From: Hofstenia miamia | Taxonomy: Eukaryota; Xenacoelomorpha; Acoela | Reading direction: 5' to 3' | Length of the DNA stretch: 64,000 bases | NCBI GenBank assembly: GCA_004352715.1 | Contig: SCFE01000072.1 | Location: 720,084 to 784,083 of the forward strand | Part shown: piece by piece, positions 20,041-31,700 of the stretch | Position numbering within the stretch: the stretch's first letter is position 1 | How the letters are laid out: every line of letters begins with the position of its first letter | The notes under the pieces: generated by a model | The model's input: only the letters and a program-made list of their open reading frames with translations | Database searches by the model: none | Told to the model about the DNA's origin: nothing | Translations under genes and position numbers: made by a program

Positions 20041-22298
20041 AATTACTACATAGTTATCGGAATCAAACATAGATCTCCACAGTTCAGTTGCCTGTAATAG
20101 CGCATCAGTCGTCAAGAAATTTTGACGAAATCCAAATTGTGTTTAGTTATTTGATTATGCAAAAGTCGTTCAAAGATTTTGTTTACTGGCGATGTTAATG
20201 ATATAGGCTTATAGTTTGTAGGACAATGTGGATCATTCTTCTTGAAAACTGGGGTAATAAATGCATCTTTTGAGACAATCAGGAAAGTAGTTATACTTAA
20301 TACATTCATTAAAAATATTTCATGGTTTCACAATTTGATTGGCTGTAACTTTAAGTGCCCATGAGGGAATATTCGAATGGCTACTGGATTTATTAGATTT
20401 AAGTCGCTTAATGGCTTTGATCAGTTCATAGCTAATAGCATAACGAAAACTGAATTCAGGAGATGCATGATAGTGATTTGAAATATTGTATTCTATGTCA
20501 GGTCTATTGTATTTACCAAGGTTAATAAAACTTTTATTTAGGATTTTAGAAATTCTGACGTCATTGCTTGCATGTATCCATTCGAGTCTTTGAGCTTATC
20601 AATAGTAGTATACTTAGCTTTATTATTATTGGTGGTATCACGAATAAATTTCAACTTAGATTTTTGATCGGGGGTCATTTTTGTACTCGCGCTTAATATA
20701 TGCATGAACGTTTTTCGGTTTTCTATATTAAAAGTATTTCTTGCCTTTTTATGTAGTAAGAAATTTTGAAGAGGTCGAGAATTAGAAAACGTATTATAAT
20801 CATCCTTTTTATAGCTAAAAACTTTTGCATGCATCTGTTAACCACGGTTTGAAAGAATGCTTATCAACCTGCAAAGAGTTATTTGAAAACAATTAAAAGT
20901 CTTTTTTTCGACAATGTGTATTGAAATTCAATTCAAATATTTTTGTAAGGTTTTCTAGCCAATTTTCAGACGATAGAGAGAAATTTATATTATCAAGACA
21001 GTTGAGTCTTCTCTCTAGTTGTTTTCCATTTCCTTTGCTTTGGCGAATGGGGCTCTAATTTTGCAAAACTAAGAGTGGTGATGCAGTGATCGGAGAAAGG
21101 ACACTTAGATGTCATGTGTAGAGTTTATATGGAATTTTGATATTTTCTGGTAAAATAATGCAATATATCAAGGTATTGCTAGTCATTCGTATTTAGGAAA
21201 AATTTTAATTTAATACGTTCGCTTTTGTTAAAAAAGTTGAGGTTCCAGTCACCTAACAGAATCGTGTCTTTATTTTCTGAAAATGCAAACATAAGTTCAT
21301 GTTCCAATTGTTCAATGAATTCAATAGTATATGATTTATTGGGACAGTACGAAACATTAATCAATTACTTCTTAAAAAATGAATTTTTTATAGGATTGTC
21401 GATTTCAATCCACAAGCTTTCGAATTTAGGAAGGGTGCCTTTAATCTCGAATCATTTACATTTTCCTAATGGATTTCTAGGAGTTCTATCTTTTTGAGTA
21501 TATTAGTATCATAAGACCATGCACTGTCTGGATGACTACTGGTTAACCATGCTTCAAAAATGCCTAGTATCAGATCGTTCTTAAAGTGTGAAAAAACTGC
21601 TTAAATTCATGGTATTTTTTAGATAAATTTCGAAAATTTAAATGGATGTAGTTTATCTAATTCTTTTTACTAACTAACTCTCTGATGTAAGAGTCATAGT
21701 TGTACACAGATCCAGGGTTTTGTTCAATCCCATAACCAGTAAGAAGAAAGAACAATACAAAAGATATGTCTAGTAGTTTCCTAAAGCTAATCATTGTAAT
21801 AAAATAAATTATTTTTGGCATCATGAATTTTCTTTGAACTAAAACCACTTGAAGGATGAGGCTGTAAATTGTGATTAGAAAAGTGATTTGGAAGCAAACA
21901 GATATTTCCAGCATCATCTGTTTTCATTAGTTATAGGAAGAGAAAGTGTGACAAGAGAATTTTAAATATAAATTGAGGGAGAAATTTTTTAAATTTTAGA
22001 CAATATATTGCCCATGGCTTCCGTATGTTTAAGTATTTCATATATTTAGTATACATAATTATTATATAAAACTATTTCCAGCGTAGTGATGTGTGATGTC
22101 GATGATGAAGCGGTGATTTCTGTGAAATTAGGTGCGGCTGAACAAGTGTGCGGTAATTGCTGCGGAGATTCCTGGGTGATTCCGGCAGTGCTGCGATTTG
22201 CAAAAAAATCTTTGATTGAGTGGGCAAGGCTTTTTTGTTTAACTCTTTATTGTAGGGAAAAGGGCTACTTCTCCTAGACTAACAGTTGCAGAATAGAA

Positions 22299-22864
22299 CT
22301 AGGATTTAATAGCATTAATTAGTTTTCTATACTTATCTGTAGATTTTTCTTTGTGTTTCATTAAGTCGTTATGTCCAATTGTGACAAGAACTTTTTGTAT
22401 GGTTGATGATTCTGAGTACTGATCTATGATTGCAGTGAACTCCTCAATTGTAGATCTAGGATAGGAGTGTATGGATGCATTGCATTGATTCAAAATCCAC
22501 GAGCTTTAAAATATCGATACAGGGAAGAACCAATGATTAGCACGTTCGTGTGTTCTCTTATTTTTCGTGGTAGATGTTTAAGACGTGTTTTCATTTCAGC
22601 TTTCTTTGATGTGTTTGTAGCAATATTGTTTTCACTTGAAATTTGAGTTTCATCATTTTTTATTTCAGTCGAATCTGAAGACTTGGAGATACCATCTAAG
22701 AGCTTGTGTAGGACAACCAGTTTTTCTTTTGTCAAAGAGTTAAAGGGCGCAATAAGTTTTGCATGTATTGATCGTGCATGAAGGTAGTCGGCGTAGAACA
22801 CGCTTGATTGCATGCGAGAGAGGATATCGCGTTCTTGATAACCGTCTGTCCTCGGCAAAAGCAT
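22299..22864 (-). pseudogene. CR1-type LINE ORF1 with SGNH/GDSL esterase-like domain
   Basis: Two minus-strand frames joined by one frameshift near 22490. The first ends V-L-I-I-G-S-S-L-Y-R-Y-F-K-A-R-G-F; the second contains S-Y-P-R-S-T-I-E-E-F and V-L-V-T-I-G-H-N-D-L. The G-x-S-L and G-H-N-D elements correspond to blocks I and III of SGNH hydrolases, a domain known in ORF1 of CR1-like LINEs. The first block has G-S-S where G-D-S is usual; the nucleophile Ser is kept. A basic linker (K-K-A-E-M-K-T-R-L-K-H-L) precedes it. Its position upstream of ORF2 supports the assignment. Confidence 0.7.
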
Positions 22865-23029
22865 CGCGCATTATGAATATATCGAAAAATTTAGCCTATA
22901 TATTCAAAACAGTAGTATTGCTGAAACTGTAAAAATATCTTAACACACACCAGTTATATATGTGTATGGCAAATTTTATACATACTAACGTCATCACATT
23001 TGGTTTTTAACCCTAAACAACCCAGGGAT

Positions 23030-23480
23030 TTTTGAACACAATTTTCATAATCCCATAACAAAATTTTTAAACCCTTTTAGCTCAAAAACTACTCCGCTAT
23101 TTTCAATCTGAAACCACCACGTGATAGAGGAGAGTCGCCTCTTTCCTTTTCGCTGTAAATTCGCGACCCAACTCTGTCCTTTCGGCCTCATGACATCTGA
23201 ATTTGCGCACGGCACGCCTCAATGGACTTGGAATATCTTTGCACTTATCAAGAAAGATCCAAGGTTCTTTGTTGCCTCCATGTGCTCAAAAATTCAAAAT
23301 TTTTCTATGAAAACTTGTTAATCTTTTCAACAACCTCTGCCACAGCAATACGCTTTAATAGAAATTTTCAACATTGCATCAAAGCATGTCCCCCAATAGA
23401 CCTATCCACACCCCAACATTTTCAAATTTGTTAATAGGCTTGGAGAAAGTCCTTTGTAAATGTGGAAAAACGTTTTGTCC
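23030..23480 (+). repeat. Copy of a dispersed low-identity repeat
   Basis: TTTTCAACAACCTCTGCCACAGCAAT (23323) through TTCAACATTGCATCAAAGCATGTC resembles 38990-39060 and 39400-39470, which share TCAGGC.TAGCAATG and GAAAT.TTCA. It is richer in GC than its surroundings; no protein family recognised. Confidence 0.4.
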
Positions 23481-24415
23481 TGATAAACGGACAACGGACG
23501 CCAGGCTGTTTAATGCTAATTACCATTTTAGTTTATAATGATTTACTGTTGAAATATATAAAAAAGCTCATCTACATCTGTAAAATTTCTTAAAAGTAAT
23601 AAAATTTCCAATTTGAATTAGAAAATTTTCTTGAGAATAAAATTGAAACAAGCAAAATAGTTTTGTATAGTTTAATTGCGAATTCGACCTTTAGTTAAAT
23701 ATATTTCATAAATAATCAATTTAATGATAGAAATCCAGTTTTTGAAACAAATTCGAAAATGTAATATTTAAGATGCTTATTCATTGTAAAATATTTTATT
23801 TTCGTTTCGTTTCACCCTTTTTAATATATGTTCATAATTGAATAATTGAATATTCATATGAAATTTTTTCTTTTTGGAATATAAGTATGACAAAAAATAT
23901 TACACTGTCTGTGTTCAATGCGCTAAAACTCAAAATGGAAAATACAAAATACCATTTGCATTACATATAAGTTAACAACGCAGTTTAATTTGTAGATTAG
24001 TGAAAAATTAAATTTTGTTGCGTTTGTAAACAATATGAATATGAATTTATTTCTTATAAAAATATCGTTTAATCACTATCAAAATGCTTTGAAATCTCTT
24101 TATGGAAACGTATAAGCCGATAGAATATCACTTATTTGAGTTGTACATCTTATTCTATAATTAGTCAGATCATTTATCTTTTTCCGAAATGCATGCTTTT
24201 CAACTTCTTCTTAAGTAATGAATAATTTTTTCACTTCCATAGCCATTTTCTCAATATCGATGAACATCTAATATTTTGAAGAGCTTCTAGAGATGTTAGA
24301 TGGTATTTACACATTATTCCTTTGATATTTTTGTTACTAATTATGTTTATTTTCTATTTAAATACTTTCTCCAATTTCGGTTTTGATTTTTTATTAAGTT
24401 TGTTCCTAGATAGGA
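23481..24415. other. AT-rich DNA, no feature seen
   Basis: No coding or transposon signature recognised on either strand. Confidence 0.5.
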
Positions 24416-24419
24416 TGAG

Positions 24420-24929
24420 TAAAAAAATGGGATAGAACAAGTGACCGAAAAAGTATTACTCTTCATTTTATTAATATAAACTTTCCAATTTTTTCAATTA
24501 ATTATATATTAAATGTCATTTTTTTATGATATTGTTCACCATGTCTTCAAAATTCAATTTATTATCAATTAGTACTCCCAAATATTTCATTTTTGGTGAT
24601 TCCTGAATGACGTTATTAAATACCTTAATACTTTCTAATGTTAACTCATTTCTTCTATTTTTAATTACTATAAAAATAGTTTTTTCACTATTTAGTTCTA
24701 ACAAATTATTATTAAAGAATGATTGTATTTCTTCGATATTTTCTTGTAAGATTAAAATATGATTACAATCAATAAAAGTATCATCTGCAAATTGCACATG
24801 ATTACTATTAATGTGCTGATCCACTTCATTTACATATAACTTAATTAGTAATGGACCCTTTACTGGTCCTGCGATACTCCAAGTTTTAGTTCTATTGAAT
24901 TTGATAGTTCCTCATTAAATTTCACACAT

Positions 24930-24963
<34 letters not shown>

Positions 24964-26340
24964 ATATAATTTTGATCTCCAGTCTTCAATAGCATGAAGT
25001 AAAGCATCATTTGTAGAGGTACCTTTTTGAAATCCATCTGATATTTTGATAAATTTTGTTCCATATATAGGTTAATTTGTTTGCATAATAAATTTTCAAA
25101 TATTTGTTAAAACTGGAATTGTTCGGTAATTTTATGCAAAATCTTTTCTTTCTTTCTTATATATTAGTGTAATTTTAGCAATTTTTAAATAGCCAAATTA
25201 GGTTATATTGATTCTGCCGAACATTGACTGAATAAGTCACATAGAGATTTTTTTGTCAAATTCTGTTAAGGTAGTATATCTTGGTTTATTGGAATAATCA
25301 TGTTTTCTAATATTGCTATACTTGGGAGGGAAATGTTTACACTTTGTATTTAGATGGTTGTTCATTCCAAGTTTCATAAATCTTTCTTTTAAAATATTAT
25401 TTCTTTCTTTGTCATTTGTAATAAATTCCCCATTATCACTTACTATATAAGGAATTTCATCTCCTTTTGTAAAACTTAAAAAATTCGAAAAAATGACTAA
25501 TTTGTCTATAGATATTTTTCATTAAATGGTTTTTGTAAGAATGCTTGTAGATCAAATAAAATTGCATTTTGTTGAAGGTTTATTTCTTAATGTTTGAAAA
25601 TTATTATAGTTTGCTTTCGTTCTATTTTCGAAAAATTTGCGTAGGCCTTACGCTTTTTTATAATTATTTCTTCCACGTTTTGTTGACATTCTCTATATGG
25701 TGTTTTTGAATCTTATGATGAATGTTTGTTAAATTATCAATTATATACAGCATTTATTGATCCACTGTTGTGCCAAAGTAATAATTATTGCAGTTTAAGT
25801 TCATCAATTCCTTTAAAAAATTATTGTTATTAAAATATTTCTTTGAATAAAATCTTTTAGTGCAATATATCCGTGAATTTGTTTGAGTCTTTATATTGTT
25901 AAATATAGCACATGTCAGCAAGTAGTTTGATACTTGAAAAGTCAGTAATGATACAATCAATCAAAGAAGACTTAACCACATTGATATGCGTTGTGTATAT
26001 TTTATTTAGAACTTCCAAATTAAAGATATCTAGTACATCATTAATTTTTTTTCAATTTCACATAAGTAATTTTGATTATAATCACTAATAATAATAACCA
26101 AATTTGATATTTGATTTGCAGTGCAAATTTCATTGAATAAGTTTTTTTTAAAAAGCTTGAAAGGATTGTTTCACCTCTTCAACCCGTATAAAATGATCAC
26201 TTATAATTTTTTCCACCAAATTCAAAACGAAATTACAGTCGCTTTAACATTAATGATAATATCATATCATGCACAGCTTCATATGATTCTATCTGCACTG
26301 AATTTCCTTTTTCAGATCATTGTCTTATCATCTCCACATT
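24420..26340 (-). pseudogene. Second CR1/Jockey-like LINE, degenerate
   Basis: Minus-strand remnants in the order endonuclease to RT. I-S-D-Y-N-Q-N-Y-L and S-L-I-D-C-I-I-T-D (about 25950-26090) resemble the GDFN and LID.I.T boxes of APE endonucleases. S-D-N-G-E-F-I-T-N-D (about 25430) is pre-RT. G-F-Q-K-G-T-S-T-N-D-A-L-L-H-A-I-E-D-W (about 24990-25050) and G-P-L-L-I-K-L-Y-V-N-E-V with F-A-D-D-T-F-I-D (24775-24880) are RT, followed by E-L-N-S-E-K-T and K-Y-L-G-V-L-I-D-N-K-L-N-F (24540-24720). A (TA)n tract (24932-24960) lies within the RT region. Several frameshifts and stops are present. Confidence 0.7.
24932..24960. repeat. (TA)n microsatellite inside LINE
   Basis: About 14 TA units that separate the RT blocks GFQKGTSTNDALL and GPLL in the surrounding LINE. 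Confidence 0.9.
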
Positions 26341-27584
26341 TTACTTAGATATTTGTTGACCTGAGAAGAAGATTCTTAAGCCTGAAAATCAACATTCTAT
26401 TTTTTTAATACACAAAAAACTAAACCTTGGTGAAACTCTACATGCATTGAACTTATTAGAAAAAACAGAGCGTTAATTGACAAATTTATTTAGCATCTAA
26501 AACTGAGATAAATCATTCTGCTCATAAGAAGCTCGTAATCTATGTAACATCGAACTAAGAAATGCATGCAATCGTTTTGCATGATTGGAATACAAAATCG
26601 AAGTTCACAAAGAAGGAAATGGGAATTTTTACACAAACTTTTAAATAAAAAACTACCGATAGCTATAAAATCGAAGTGATAAAGTTTAATGGGAAGAATT
26701 TTACAAGTAAAAAAGAGTTTGCATAATTTAAAAAAAAGTTTTTCAAAGTCTATAAATCTAAACTTTAAAATTAAAAAATTCTGACTTAATAAGTATCAAC
26801 GTGAGATGAGATATTGATGGCAATGAATAGTGTGCTATTGCACGCCTCAATATAGCTAAAGATTTTGATTTCTTTCAACATAAAATATTACTATCATTAA
26901 AATTCAGTGATCAAGAAAATTCGCCGTTTCAATTAACTAAGATTCAGGTTGCATAGATTAAGATAAATTACTAGTTAGCACTTAACGCTCTTTCTATCTT
27001 ACTTAATAACTCAGCAACGACTTACTATTTCTACCAGGAATATTGATACTTTTTTTGTGTAATATAGTCTTTGCAATTGGAACATCACATGGGAGTAAGA
27101 TATTTATAAGTATTGAAAACTGTTGTGCTAAGCTATAAACTTTAAATATATTTGAAGGAGAACATATTGAATTTAATATTTCACAGAGATAATTTATTCC
27201 CACGTTTCACTTCCGATATACTAATACTTATGAGATGATCAAAGCAATAACAAAACTCACATCGAATAAATCAAACGACCTTGCAAAAATGTCTGCTTGG
27301 ATTTTGAAAGTAAATTCTAAATGTTATTTTTAATGGTTGAATGTAAACTAACATTTCCCTGATATTCTGAAAAGCTCATGTTTTTTAAAAACTAGATAAT
27401 TAGTAAAATATTTGCAAGACTTTTATCAGACCAAATTTACGAACCCATGAAAATATAGTTTAATGCTTGATGCACAATTTGGATTTAGAAAACATTTTTC
27501 TTCTGCCGATTCAACAGGTTAAAATTAATAACGTTTTTTCGAATTGACTTTCGGTCAAAATGGTATACCCTAGTACCCTCTTAT

Positions 27585-27621
27585 CAGGGGCGCACCCAGC
27601 TTTTTCAATGAGGAGGGGAAC

Positions 27622-27657
<36 letters not shown>

Positions 27658-29324
27658 CATTTTAACCTAACGAATGGAACAAGAATAATGAATGTTTATG
27701 TTATCAATTACTAACAATGAATTACTTTTCCCTACACCTCACCAATATAACCATTATTAGGCTGGCTAACACACTTATTGTTCCTTAGAGCAATGGGTGA
27801 GGTGAGTTTCGAATACAGGCTGATGCACTGTTAACTGTTCCTAATTTCAATAGGAAACACTTCTTTCGTTTTGTAGTAGGGTGATCTCTACATATTTCTT
27901 ACCGTCTTAGACTTTAATAACTCTAATCAGAGTTTAATTTAGGCCAATCCCTCCCCAAGATGAATCCGCAACAACCCACTTAATTCTAATTCTGCATATT
28001 TTCATGAGATTTTTTAGGAGGCTTTCTACAATATTGCGGCTTGCTAGATCAAAGTAAGGTATCTTAGAATAGAAATTATCAATGAAATCTGGACATTGAA
28101 TTGAAAATAATAAATTCAGTTCTTCAATATACAATTTCAAAACGTTAAACACATTATATAGCATTCACTAAAACTGTGGTCTATTTGTTCAATTTCAACC
28201 TATCTTTTCCAAATATTTAGTCCACATTTCATTCAAAATGGCTATATTTCTCATTCCTAGTTTCACTTAAGTAGGCCTGTAATTTGCTCCTCATCATAAA
28301 TTACAGATACGCAGGAGTATGCAATTTTTAATTGCAACCCTACAAATAGATTTTTTGATTAGTAGATTAATCAATTTTTGCGTTTCAGACAATAGATTAT
28401 TTCCAATTTTTGGCAATAATTAGAATAAAAATATTAGATCAAAAATAATAGTAAGTTAACTAGTTTGGTATCAATAAAAATCAAACATCTGTTAGCACTA
28501 AAAAGAAATTGTTCTAGAAAATCAAAAGTTAGATATTGCTAATGGGAAATTTGGTTCTGCTATAGATACCCTATGTAAATGCTGTGATCATTCTGTTGAA
28601 TTTCTTTAGGTTTGACATGACAAGATGAGGTGTCCGAACGAATGTCACAATGGTGTGAAATAAGGTTAATGTTAAGCCTTCAACATACATAAAACATTGC
28701 ATTGGGTGGTAGAAGAATGATATATTTTTTGGTCATCAAATTGAGCAATACACTCAACAGCCAATGCTATATAATTTTACTAGACAGGATAATAATGCTT
28801 CTGGAATCAGAAATTGATTACATATTTAAGGAAGATTTAAGTGAATCAAAAATAATTGGCAATCGATTTGTAAAGTATTCAATAGGTTAATTAATTTCCA
28901 ATTATTGCAATAATTGCAACATCAATTTAATATTGTCTATCCCTGCAGACGTAGAATAGAACCAATACATATTATATACTATGATTATTATAGGTAGGGC
29001 AGTGAGCAGGGTTTTACACCAGGGGAATATCTCCGCCATAAGTAACCAAAAGTGAGCCGAAGCCCCTCAAATACTTTGGAAATATAGATGAATTCGACGC
29101 TAAGAAATGCATTTCACCATCTTAATTTATAATTTTTTAATATCTTTTACCGAAATTTTTTTTATTTAACCAGCCAAAGGCAGTTTTGAAAATCTGACTG
29201 AGAGACATTCCACACCTTGCTTACGCCACTGGTTACAGGCAAATATTTCATGAGGAATGCAAGCAGCTCTGCTCTGTTGAGGGGGGAACGTTCCCCCAGT
29301 TCCCCCCCTCTGGGTGCGCCTCTG
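27585..29324. mobile_element. 1.74-kb hAT element inserted in a LINE; duplication CCTCTTAT
   Basis: Termini CAGGGGCGCACCCAG (left) and, in reverse complement, CAGAGGCGCACCCAG (right) differ at one position, followed on both sides by GGGGAACT. Perfect 8-bp direct repeats CCTCTTAT (27577-27584, 29325-29332) flank it and lie within the LINE codons for the PLIF motif. A (TA)n tract lies near the left end (27625-27655). The interior has no hAT transposase that I recognise; the longest frames (27934-28164 minus, 28702-28890 plus) match nothing known to me, so it is probably non-autonomous. A smaller element with ends CAGTG and CCACTG may be nested at about 28999-29232. Confidence 0.88.
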
Positions 29325-29504
29325 CCTCTTATATTTAATGCTTATATAAATGACATGAATTATTATACTATTATCATACTAAGAGCGACCTTAGCCAATA
29401 TGCTGATGATATCTGTGACAACAAATCTGATGAAGGCAATAAATCAACTTGAGTAGAGCTGTCAATCATTATACAATTACTTTTCAATGCAAAAATTCAG
29501 AATT

Positions 29505-29650
29505 AATGCTAAAAAACTAAATTTTGTTTACTTAGTCCTTATAATGCTAAAAACCAAATTTTGTTTACTTAGTCCTAATAATGCTAAAAACCAAATTTTG
29601 TTTACTTAGTCCTAATAATGCTAAAAAACTAAATTTTGTTTACTTAGTCT
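29505..29650 (+). repeat. 37/38-bp minisatellite, about 3.9 copies, made from the LINE KTKF segment
   Basis: The unit begins AATGCTAAAAA and contains AATTTTGTTTACTTAGTCC; starts are at 29505, 29543, 29580 and 29617. The first unit encodes N-A-K-K-T-K-F-C-L, which is the conserved post-catalytic LN..KTKF block of LINE RTs, so a coding segment was amplified in tandem. The 37-bp unit shifts frame at each copy. Confidence 0.9.
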
Positions 29651-29864
29651 AAACGAAATACTTTTATAAATAAGGCAATAAGACAATGGAATGATTTCCC
29701 TTTAGAGATCAAATGTATTAATAATTTAAGGGCATTTCGCAAACGTCTAAAACAAAAGTTCATCTGTGGAAAAACTTGGATAATTTACAAATTTTATAAT
29801 ATTGATTATACTACAACAGCCTGAAGAGAAAACTTTCTTTTATATATTGTATAAAGGAAGAGAT

Positions 29865-30062
29865 CTAAAGGCGTCAAATCGCACGATCGTGGTGGCCACC
29901 TGGGAACTTCTCATTCAATAATGCCATTGTTGCATTGGCTCTGTGTCATATGGCACCGTCCTGTTGTTACCACACATCTTCAACATCCATACCATTCAAT
30001 TCAGGCCATAGAAAGTTGGTTATCATGGTATGGTATCGCTCGCTTGTCATTGTATCAGAATT
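29865..30062 (-). pseudogene. Mariner/IS630-like transposase fragment
   Basis: Minus-strand translation reads T-S-E-R-Y-H-T-M-I-T-N-F-L-W-P-E-L, then W-*-Q-Q-D-G-A-I-*-H-R-A-N-A-T-M-A-L-L and F-P-G. The QQDGA.CH.A block contains the second catalytic Asp of IS630-Tc1-mariner transposases. Three stops and short length mark it as dead; the terminal repeats were not found. Confidence 0.7.
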
Positions 30063-31375
30063 CCAGGCTTCAACAACTTTAACACGTTGTTAGATTGTTA
30101 AACTTTGCATGGTTGAAATTTCTACTGAATAAAATTGTTAAATCTAAAACAAACAAAAGCAATTCATTAGACACTTAGACATAATTCACATTTAAAATCT
30201 GTCCAAGTTATTGGGCCACCATTTATATATTAATTAAAAATTCGGTCTTCATAGACCAATGTAGTGAAATTAACTATATTTTGAATATGAATGAATTGGA
30301 ATGGTAGCTATGCCTTGAATAGATTATAGTGGCATGCAGTAAAGTTTTAAAAGACAGATAGAGGTAAAAAATAGAGTTATTTTAAAGCTATACTTGTGGA
30401 TAAATGCTTCAATTGAAAACATAGGGTCAAGTTGTAAAAATAAAAATATCTTGAAAGAGCAATTGGTGTTAAGAAACTTACATTAATCCAAGATGAAGAA
30501 ATTAGAACAGGAACACAAAGATTAATTGATTTATATTTTTAAGAATTAAAACTCTTTGCATTATTGAATTGTGATCTGTAAACAAATATTAAGGAAAATA
30601 TTCTACAAACAATATTCAATTGAAAATATGTCATATTCGGTGAGTTAAATACACTGTTGTCATTTTTTAAGCTTCTGAGGGAATTCATACAGAAATGTTA
30701 GAAATAACCTAAACGTTGCATATTGAATTTCATTTTTCTAAATTTTATGTAACAAGTGTATTTATAGAGATAATTTTTTAGGAAAAACTAAAATGATTAG
30801 AGGAAGAAAAAATTGATGAAGAATTTAAATTCACACTATAAATATTGATTTTGGTAATATTAATCGAATTTGTAACAGCAATAATTGCAAAGAATAATAT
30901 GTGAAGATTTGTGTCTCATATGTTTTGCTTGCAGTGTACTTTTACGTATATGTACGCTGAGTACTTTGTTTTATGGACAATCGCGGGTGCTGAATATTAA
31001 ACACAATATAAATAATTGAACAAATTATCAATTTATGAAAAGAGAACACTTACCTTGATGGAAAACGGAAAACTTTGTAAAAATCAAATTTTATGCATAT
31101 TTTTGTAAGAAAAATGTATATTTACTTAGAATTCCATTTTCAATAATTAATAGTTTGCGCATTTTCTATCATTAAAATGCAAAATTATTGGGTAACAAGG
31201 ATATGAAATATAAAAATCTTGCTACAAAAATACTGATATTTCAATCATTCCTTGTTAACCTTAATAAGAACATGCAGAGATTTCGACTTACAAAGTCAGT
31301 TTTACAAATTATTCCCTCGAAATTTACTAGATTTTACAATAATAATTATAATTTTTTAAATTATAAAAAGCGGCA
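30063..31375. other. AT-rich DNA, no feature seen
   Basis: The 64-codon frame at 31188-31382 (+) is Lys/Asn-rich and matches nothing; it probably arises by chance. Confidence 0.45.
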
Positions 31376-31700
31376 AATTTAATTTATAAATATAGTTTTC
31401 TTTTGTGTTTAAACTTGGTTGCAAGGATTTTATAAAAATACTCTCAATAATTTTTAAATTACTTGACCGTGACGTCTGATGTAATATTTTTGTTTCAAAG
31501 TTTAGTCCGCATTTTTTTAAATGATTACATATATTAGAACTGGTCTCATGTTCTTTAATTCTTCTTGATAGTTGCCTACTAGAAAACCCAATATAATCTT
31601 CACCACAGGTGCATTTGATTTGATAAATTATATTTGACTTATGGTTTTTTAGTTGTAGATTTTAATTGAAATTTTGTTCTTAGCTTATGATTGCTATATA
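31375..31700 (-). pseudogene. Penelope-like element GIY-YIG endonuclease fragment (opposite orientation)
   Basis: Minus-strand reading gives K-S-N-I-I-Y-Q-I-K-C-T-C-G-E-D-Y-I-G-F, then R-Q-L-S-R-R-I-K-E-H-E-T, H-L-K-K-C-G-L-N-F and I-I-E-S-I-F-I-K-S-L-Q-P-S-L-N. The C-x-C, YIG, R, EH and terminal PSLN features are those of the C-terminal endonuclease of Penelope-like retroelements, which nick DNA to prime reverse transcription. Further upstream (31650-31700) N-V-R-F-I-Y-S-N-H-K-L-R resembles the linker before this domain. The RT domain was not recognised. Confidence 0.75.

Larger units (their letters stand above)
18660..21917 (-). pseudogene. CR1-type LINE ORF2 (endonuclease-RT), broken
   Basis: From the N-terminus: a hydrophobic leader ending G-I-E-Q-N-P-G-S (21708-21730). 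The endonuclease block I-L-L-G-D-W-N-L-N-F lies near 21240. RT entry is P-V-F-K-K-N-D-P-H-C-P-T-N-Y-K-P-I-S-L (20200-20260), then S-K-A-F-D-S-I-N-H-E-F (19665-19695). The catalytic region is V-P-Q-R-T-I-L-G-P-L-L-F-S-L-Y and Y-A-D-D-T-S-I-F (19420-19535), then K-A-L-N (19375) and Y-L-G-V-T-F-N-S-K-L-Q-F (about 19000). The family function is target-primed reverse transcription after nicking by the endonuclease. Insertions at 19084-19340 and about 19700-20040, plus several stops, inactivate this copy. Confidence 0.8.
18660..22900 (-). mobile_element. Nearly complete CR1-type LINE, degenerate
   Basis: Read from right to left, the expected CR1 order is present: ORF1 with an SGNH-esterase signature (22299-22864), ORF2 start (about 21917), APE-type endonuclease (21179-21400), pre-RT (20538-20834) and RT (20320 down to 18660). 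It is interrupted by a Penelope-like fragment (about 19700-20040) and by a plus-strand LINE fragment (19084-19340). Stops and frameshifts in every domain show it is dead. The 3' tail is not clear. Confidence 0.8.
26400..29824 (+). pseudogene. Third LINE (RT), split by a hAT insertion
   Basis: Plus strand. Pre-RT scraps include C-I-E-L-I-R-K-N-R-A-L-I-D-K-F-I (26440-26490) and S-N-K-S-N-D-L-A-K-M-S (27260-27290). RT motifs are D-A-Q-F-G-F-R-K-H-F-S-S-A-D-S-T (27470-27520), then G-I-P before the hAT element. The frame resumes after it with P-L-I-F-N-A-Y-I-N-D-M (29325 on), then Q-Y-A-D-D-I (29398 on) and the KTKF region, which has become a minisatellite. The ORF ends N-K-A-I-R-Q-W-N-D-F-P-L and F-R-K-R-L-K-Q-K-F, with TGA at 29822-29824. 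The start is approximate. Confidence 0.75.

Noticed and set aside
22086-22277. GC-richer plus-strand frame of 63 codons
   Set aside because: It lies between ORF1 and ORF2 of the minus-strand LINE and is best explained as antisense of LINE sequence.
28999-29232. Nested hAT-like element with CAGTG ends
   Set aside because: The terminal bases look right but the 8-bp flanks do not match, so the boundaries cannot be supported.
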